From MGOM01 sp035455265 (GTDB taxonomy: Bacteria > Chloroflexota > Anaerolineae > Anaerolineales > E44-bin32), in NCBI GenBank assembly GCA_035455265.1, contig DATIFK010000148.1, positions 1 through 17,278 of the forward strand: a stretch of DNA of 17,278 nucleotides. The letters are read 5' to 3'. The notes under the pieces are model-generated. The model was not told the origin of the DNA. It searched no databases and worked only from the letters and a program-made list of their open reading frames with translations. Shown here one piece after another: positions 14,299 to 17,278 of this stretch; the stretch's first letter is position 1; each line of letters starts with the position of its first letter. The position numbers and the translations under genes were made by a program.

Positions 14299-14811
14299 TC
14301 AGATCTGGGGTCGTTGGGAGGGTTTGTGCCCGGCCTCGGCCTCGGGGTCGCCGCGCAGCAACTGCACCGCGTGCCCCAGGACGGGCCGCAGGAGGTCCAG
14401 GTTCTCGACCGCGCCGCGCGGGCTTCCCGGAAGGTTCACAATCAAAACGCGACCGCGGATCCCCGCGGCGGCGCGGGAGAGGATGGCGTGAGGAGTCCGG
14501 CGCGCGCCGGCGGCCCGCATCGCCTCCGCCAGCCCCGGCGCCATCCGGTCGCACACCGCGATCGTCGCCTCCGGCGTCCGATCGCGTTCGCCGAAGCCTG
14601 TTCCGCCGGTGGTCAGGATGACGTCCACCGTCCCGCCGTCCGCCCAACGGCGCAGGGCGGCTTCGATCTCGGCCGGGTCATCGGGGACGACGGCGGCTTC
14701 GCTCGCCCGCCAGCCCCAGGCCTCCAGTTTTCTGCGCAGCGCAGGACCGGACTCGTCGGCTCGCTCGCCTCGGGAGGACCGATCGGAGACCGTCAGAAGG
14801 CCGATCCTCAC
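14299..14811 (-). CDS. MoaB/Mog family molybdopterin-binding protein
   Basis: The product has 170 residues. The family landmarks are IGLLTVSDRSSRGERADESG at the N-terminus, the molybdopterin loop ILTTGGTGFGERDRTPEAT (about 65-83) and VNLPGSPRGA (125-134). Members adenylylate molybdopterin or bind it during molybdenum-cofactor synthesis; MoaB and Mog cannot be told apart by eye. No other cofactor gene is in the window. The ATG at 14811 overlaps the stop of the GNAT gene by 4 nt. The C-terminal ~15 residues (PEAEAGHKPSQRPQI) are a polar tail beyond the domain. Confidence 0.92.
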   Translation of the reverse strand: MRIGLLTVSDRSSRGERADESGPALRRKLEAWGWRASEAAVVPDDPAEIEAALRRWADGGTVDVILTTGGTGFGERDRTPEATIAVCDRMAPGLAEAMRAAGARRTPHAILSRAAAGIRGRVLIVNLPGSPRGAVENLDLLRPVLGHAVQLLRGDPEAEAGHKPSQRPQI

Positions 14812-15224
14812 CGCATCTCCTTGCCCATCAACGTCATGTCCATCACGCCCCAGCCGCGCCTCTCGTAGAAGTCCACAACCTCGCGATTATCCGGGGCGAT
14901 CAACAAGTAGGCCTTGAGGCACCCATGGGCGCGCAAGCGGCGCTCCAACTCGGCCATCAGGGCCGTGCCCGTTCCCCGGTGACGGGCTTCCGGCCTCACG
15001 GCCAGATGGTAGACGATTCCCCGCCGACCATCGTAGCCTCCCATCACAGCGCCGTCGATCCGGCCCTGATCCTCAAAGACCAGGAACAGATCGGGGTCGC
15101 GGGCCAGCTTCTTTCGTATCTCGTCCGGGGAGTCGGACGGTCCAAGGTGAATGCCGGGGCCCGCTCCGCGCCACAAGTCGAGCACCGCCTCGAGGTCGTC
15201 CCAGGCGAATGATCGGATGGCCAT
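14808..15224 (-). CDS. GNAT family N-acetyltransferase
   Basis: The product has 138 residues, one GNAT domain. The acetyl-CoA-binding motif is LAVRPEARHRGTGTALMAELERR (about 74-96; R-x-x-G-x-G core), followed by LIAPDNREVVDFYERRGW, typical of the YpeA/RimI-like branch. The substrate is unknown; a small molecule or protein N-terminus is possible. A strong GAGGAGG ribosome-binding site 3 nt before the ATG supports this start. It overlaps the mog-like gene by 4 nt. Confidence 0.9.
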   Translation of the reverse strand: MAIRSFAWDDLEAVLDLWRGAGPGIHLGPSDSPDEIRKKLARDPDLFLVFEDQGRIDGAVMGGYDGRRGIVYHLAVRPEARHRGTGTALMAELERRLRAHGCLKAYLLIAPDNREVVDFYERRGWGVMDMTLMGKEMR

Positions 15225-15267
15225 CCGCCTCCTCGACCCTCGCTACGGATCAGCGTCCATGGGTGGC

Positions 15268-15281
15268 GGCGCTCCAGCGCC
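15268..15281. repeat. GGCGC-TCCA-GCGCC hairpin after the PHP gene
   Basis: A perfect 5-bp GC stem with a tetraloop lies in the 67-nt gap between the PHP-AlbA gene stop and the GNAT start. It has no U-tract, so termination is doubtful; it may be an mRNA structure or chance. Confidence 0.25.
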
Positions 15282-15291
15282 CAGGCCCCGC

Positions 15292-17037
15292 CTACTCCGG
15301 CTCAGCGCCGACGAGGCGCTTCCATTCCCCGTGGATGCCGTCTTCGGTAACGCCAAAGAACAGGCGGATCCCCCCATCCTCCCGCTGCGCCAGATCGAAG
15401 CGGGCGCGCTTGCCTCGTCGCTGCTCCTTGAGGATCCCCAGGTCGCCGTGCCATTGAATCGGCGCCTGGCGCAGATCGGACGGCAGGGCGACGAACTCGG
15501 TGATGGCATAGTGCCACAGGCGTCGGGCGGACGACTGGGTGACATTCTTGACGACGTTGCCATTGCGCAAATCGCGCATCGCGTAGTAGCGGACCCCGTC
15601 GCGTTCTTCGACGCTGACGACTTCCACGCCGGTGTGCGGCGGCTCGGTCCCCGCGCCGACGGGTTCCTCGACGGGCGCGGCGGCTGGTTCGGGGACCGGC
15701 GGGGGAGCGGCGGCTTCGGCCGCGCCCCGGCGCGCCTGGGCACGACGCACCAACTCGACCATCTCATCGCGCACCGCCAGCCCGGTCTCAGCTTCATCGC
15801 GGACGTAGATCTTGTTGTCGTCGACGGCGTAGGGCGGATCCTCGCCGCGCGGGACCAAGACGCGCAGGACCGTCTTGCCCTTCGTCTCCTGCGTGTCCAC
15901 CTGACAGGCCAGGGGCGGGCTGATGCGGCTGCGGATTTCCTTCTCCAGCGCCTGCACCGCCGCGGCGGCATTCGGGACGCCCGTCACCGGCTTGGACGGA
16001 TCGGCTTCCAAACCGATGTACAGGGTCCCGCCGTTGGTGTTGGCGAAGGCGCAGATGTCGCTGATGACGGCGTAGAGCTTTCCGCCGCGCTGGGCCATCG
16101 TCTCGTGGAAGTCCTGGTTGATGGACGGCCCTTCTTCCCGAGCTTGATGCAGGAAATCGAATGGCTCGTCGGCCGCCGGCGTGTGGGGCCGCGTCCGGGC
16201 GAAGTCCTGGCTCAGGAAGAGCTCCTTCAGTGCGGCGAAGGAGGCTTCTTCGAGCTGCACCTCTGTGGCGCGATCCCCCACCCCAAGGTTCTTCTTGTTG
16301 ACCGGGTCGGTTCGCAGGCGGTGGGCGTCGGATCCCTGAACGCAGTGCATTCGCCGCGGGTACTCAGGCTTGGTGCCGCTGAAGAAATGCGCCGTCCGGC
16401 TGCGGCCTCGCTGCACCAGGTCGGTCACTTCCAGTGCGTGCAGATTCGGGTCCTGGGTGTAGGCGATCTTGGTCTGCCCGCCGAAATTGAACCCAACCAT
16501 GGCCACGCCGTTGGACGAGTTGGCGTGGGCGGCGATGGCCAGTCCGCCCGCCTCGGCGATCACCCGGTAGGCCTGGAGCACGTCGCTGGTGGCGCCGACC
16601 GTCGAAGAGCCAAGGTCGAGCTGGTCGGTGGGAATGTTCAGGCTGAGGAGCAGATGTTCCAGCTCACGCACGGAGGTTTCGGGCGGGAAGATGCCCAGAA
16701 TATGGAACCCAAAGGTGGCGGTGAACTCAAAGGCCGGAAGGACGAGGATCTTCTGGCGCAACCGACGGTATTCGGCCAGGCGCTGGCCCTCGTCCGGAGT
16801 GAGCCGGCCGAGCCGCTCGAGCAGCTCGAATTGCTGAATCTCCTCCAGCATCCGCCGATAGCCGGCGACGGTGTTGTGATCGGCGAAGGCAATGATGTCC
16901 AGCCCGCGCCCTTCGGCGCGTCGCAGGATGTCCATGTAGCCGACCTCGGGCTCCTGGTAGTCATTGGAGGCCGGGGTGTGCAGGTGCAGGTCCATGACCC
17001 GCCACTGGCGTTGAGTGGAACTGCGTCCACCTCTCAT
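15292..17037 (-). CDS. PHP-domain phosphoesterase fused to Schlafen-type AlbA_2 domain plus unknown C-terminal domain
   Basis: The product has 581 residues. The N-terminal PHP domain (about 14-290) has all expected metal ligands: H18-x-H20 in DLHLHTPAS, D53-H54 in FADHNT, E104 in FEFT, H112, H171 in AAHANSS, and D237/H239 in GSDAHR. A helical insertion occupies about 62-97. The AlbA_2 domain (about 295-430) has ISDICAFANTNGGTLYIGLE (326-344) and YVRDEAETGLAV, typical of Schlafen/AlbA putative nucleic-acid-binding domains. A Pro/Ala/Glu linker (432-468) leads to a C-terminal domain (470-581) that I do not recognise. I chose the ATG at 17037 because it overlaps the receiver gene's stop by 4 nt (ATGA) with AGGAAAG upstream; an internal start at M15 is possible. 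Role unknown; a receiver-controlled phosphoesterase or nucleic-acid effector is a guess. Confidence 0.88.
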   Translation of the reverse strand: MRGGRSSTQRQWRVMDLHLHTPASNDYQEPEVGYMDILRRAEGRGLDIIAFADHNTVAGYRRMLEEIQQFELLERLGRLTPDEGQRLAEYRRLRQKILVLPAFEFTATFGFHILGIFPPETSVRELEHLLLSLNIPTDQLDLGSSTVGATSDVLQAYRVIAEAGGLAIAAHANSSNGVAMVGFNFGGQTKIAYTQDPNLHALEVTDLVQRGRSRTAHFFSGTKPEYPRRMHCVQGSDAHRLRTDPVNKKNLGVGDRATEVQLEEASFAALKELFLSQDFARTRPHTPAADEPFDFLHQAREEGPSINQDFHETMAQRGGKLYAVISDICAFANTNGGTLYIGLEADPSKPVTGVPNAAAAVQALEKEIRSRISPPLACQVDTQETKGKTVLRVLVPRGEDPPYAVDDNKIYVRDEAETGLAVRDEMVELVRRAQARRGAAEAAAPPPVPEPAAAPVEEPVGAGTEPPHTGVEVVSVEERDGVRYYAMRDLRNGNVVKNVTQSSARRLWHYAITEFVALPSDLRQAPIQWHGDLGILKEQRRGKRARFDLAQREDGGIRLFFGVTEDGIHGEWKRLVGAEPE

Positions 17038-17278
17038 TCGGCTGGCTTTCCTTTCGGCACGAGGGTGCGCTGCAGAGCCTCGGTCAGCTGCTCCGGGGCA
17101 TAGGGTTTGAGCAAGAATCCATCGGCGCCGGCCTGCGAGCACTCCTCGGCGAGATTCATCCCTGAGGTCATCAACACCGGGATAGCCGACAGGTCGGGCT
17201 CGGCACGCAGGCGGCGCAGCAGGTCGAGTCCGTCTCCCCCGGTCAGGAACACGTCCATAAGGACCACATCCGGCGCGG
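17034..17278 (-). CDS. Response-regulator receiver domain (partial; 5' end outside the window)
   Basis: Only the C-terminal ~80 residues are present. They show the phospho-acceptor aspartate in VVLMDVFLTGGDG, the switch Thr/Ser in VLMTSGM and the conserved lysine in GFLLKPYAPEQL, then end 17 residues later (ALQRTLVPKGKPAE). The protein has no output domain after the receiver; one before it cannot be excluded. It overlaps the PHP-AlbA gene by 4 nt, so the two are translationally coupled and probably act together. The cognate kinase is not in view. Confidence 0.88.
   Translation of the reverse strand, partial: APDVVLMDVFLTGGDGLDLLRRLRAEPDLSAIPVLMTSGMNLAEECSQAGADGFLLKPYAPEQLTEALQRTLVPKGKPAE

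Noticed and set aside
15151..17103. Plus-strand open frame of about 650 codons opposite the PHP-AlbA gene
   Set aside because: The opposite strand has clear PHP ligands and an AlbA_2 signature. This frame has no recognisable domain and runs into the next gene's antisense.
1..17278. CRISPR array, tRNA, rRNA or insertion sequence
   Set aside because: I looked for regularly spaced repeats, cloverleaf-like segments, conserved rRNA stretches and transposase motifs and saw none.

Overview
The window is GC-rich and gene-dense, with short or overlapping intergenic junctions. It has no rRNA, tRNA, CRISPR array or transposase that I can see. The gene set fits a Chloroflexota (Anaerolineae-like) chromosome: a COG1579 zinc-ribbon/coiled-coil protein, a ylmD-ylmE-ylmG-DUF167 run, a glutaredoxin-DUF2085 membrane protein, CcdA/TlpA, a Tat-exported L,D-transpeptidase and csoR-copZ-copA. 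Several -10 boxes lie directly against start codons. The phylum is an inference from gene content and style, with moderate confidence.

Left end (1-3770): a truncated polytopic membrane protein (minus strand) diverges from a plus-strand pair. The pair is a COG1579-type coiled-coil/zinc-ribbon protein followed 6 nt later by a membrane-anchored NACHT NTPase with a HEAT-repeat C-terminus. A convergent gap (3771-4014) with G/C-run hairpins and a perfect TATATA-centred palindrome separates this pair from the rest, which is all on the minus strand.

Middle (4015-12573, minus strand; read from high to low coordinates). csoR-copZ-copA has a near-consensus promoter and a C-run/G-run pseudo-palindrome as the likely CsoR operator. 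Then comes a run of eight closely spaced genes: L,D-transpeptidase, CcdA, TlpA-like thioredoxin, glutaredoxin-DUF2085 fusion, PgeF/YlmD, YggS/YlmE, YggT/YlmG and a DUF167 protein. The first four suggest extracytoplasmic thiol chemistry, possibly keeping the catalytic cysteine of the transpeptidase reduced. The last four look like a remnant of the division-cluster tail of other bacteria, without ftsZ or sepF.

Right end (12574-17278, minus strand). A roughly 430-nt non-coding stretch with a REP-like composite hairpin is followed (again from high to low) by a receiver-domain protein cut by the window edge, a PHP-AlbA_2 fusion with an unrecognised C-terminal domain, a GNAT acetyltransferase, a MoaB/Mog-type molybdopterin protein and an MFS transporter. 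Three of the four junctions are overlaps or gaps of 12 nt or less, so this may be one operon.

Most unusual items: the receiver / PHP-AlbA_2 pair, the zinc-ribbon / membrane NACHT-HEAT pair, the thiol operon headed by an L,D-transpeptidase, a CopA whose second heavy-metal domain has lost its cysteines, and repeated promoter geometry predicting leaderless transcripts. None of these proves a new system on its own.
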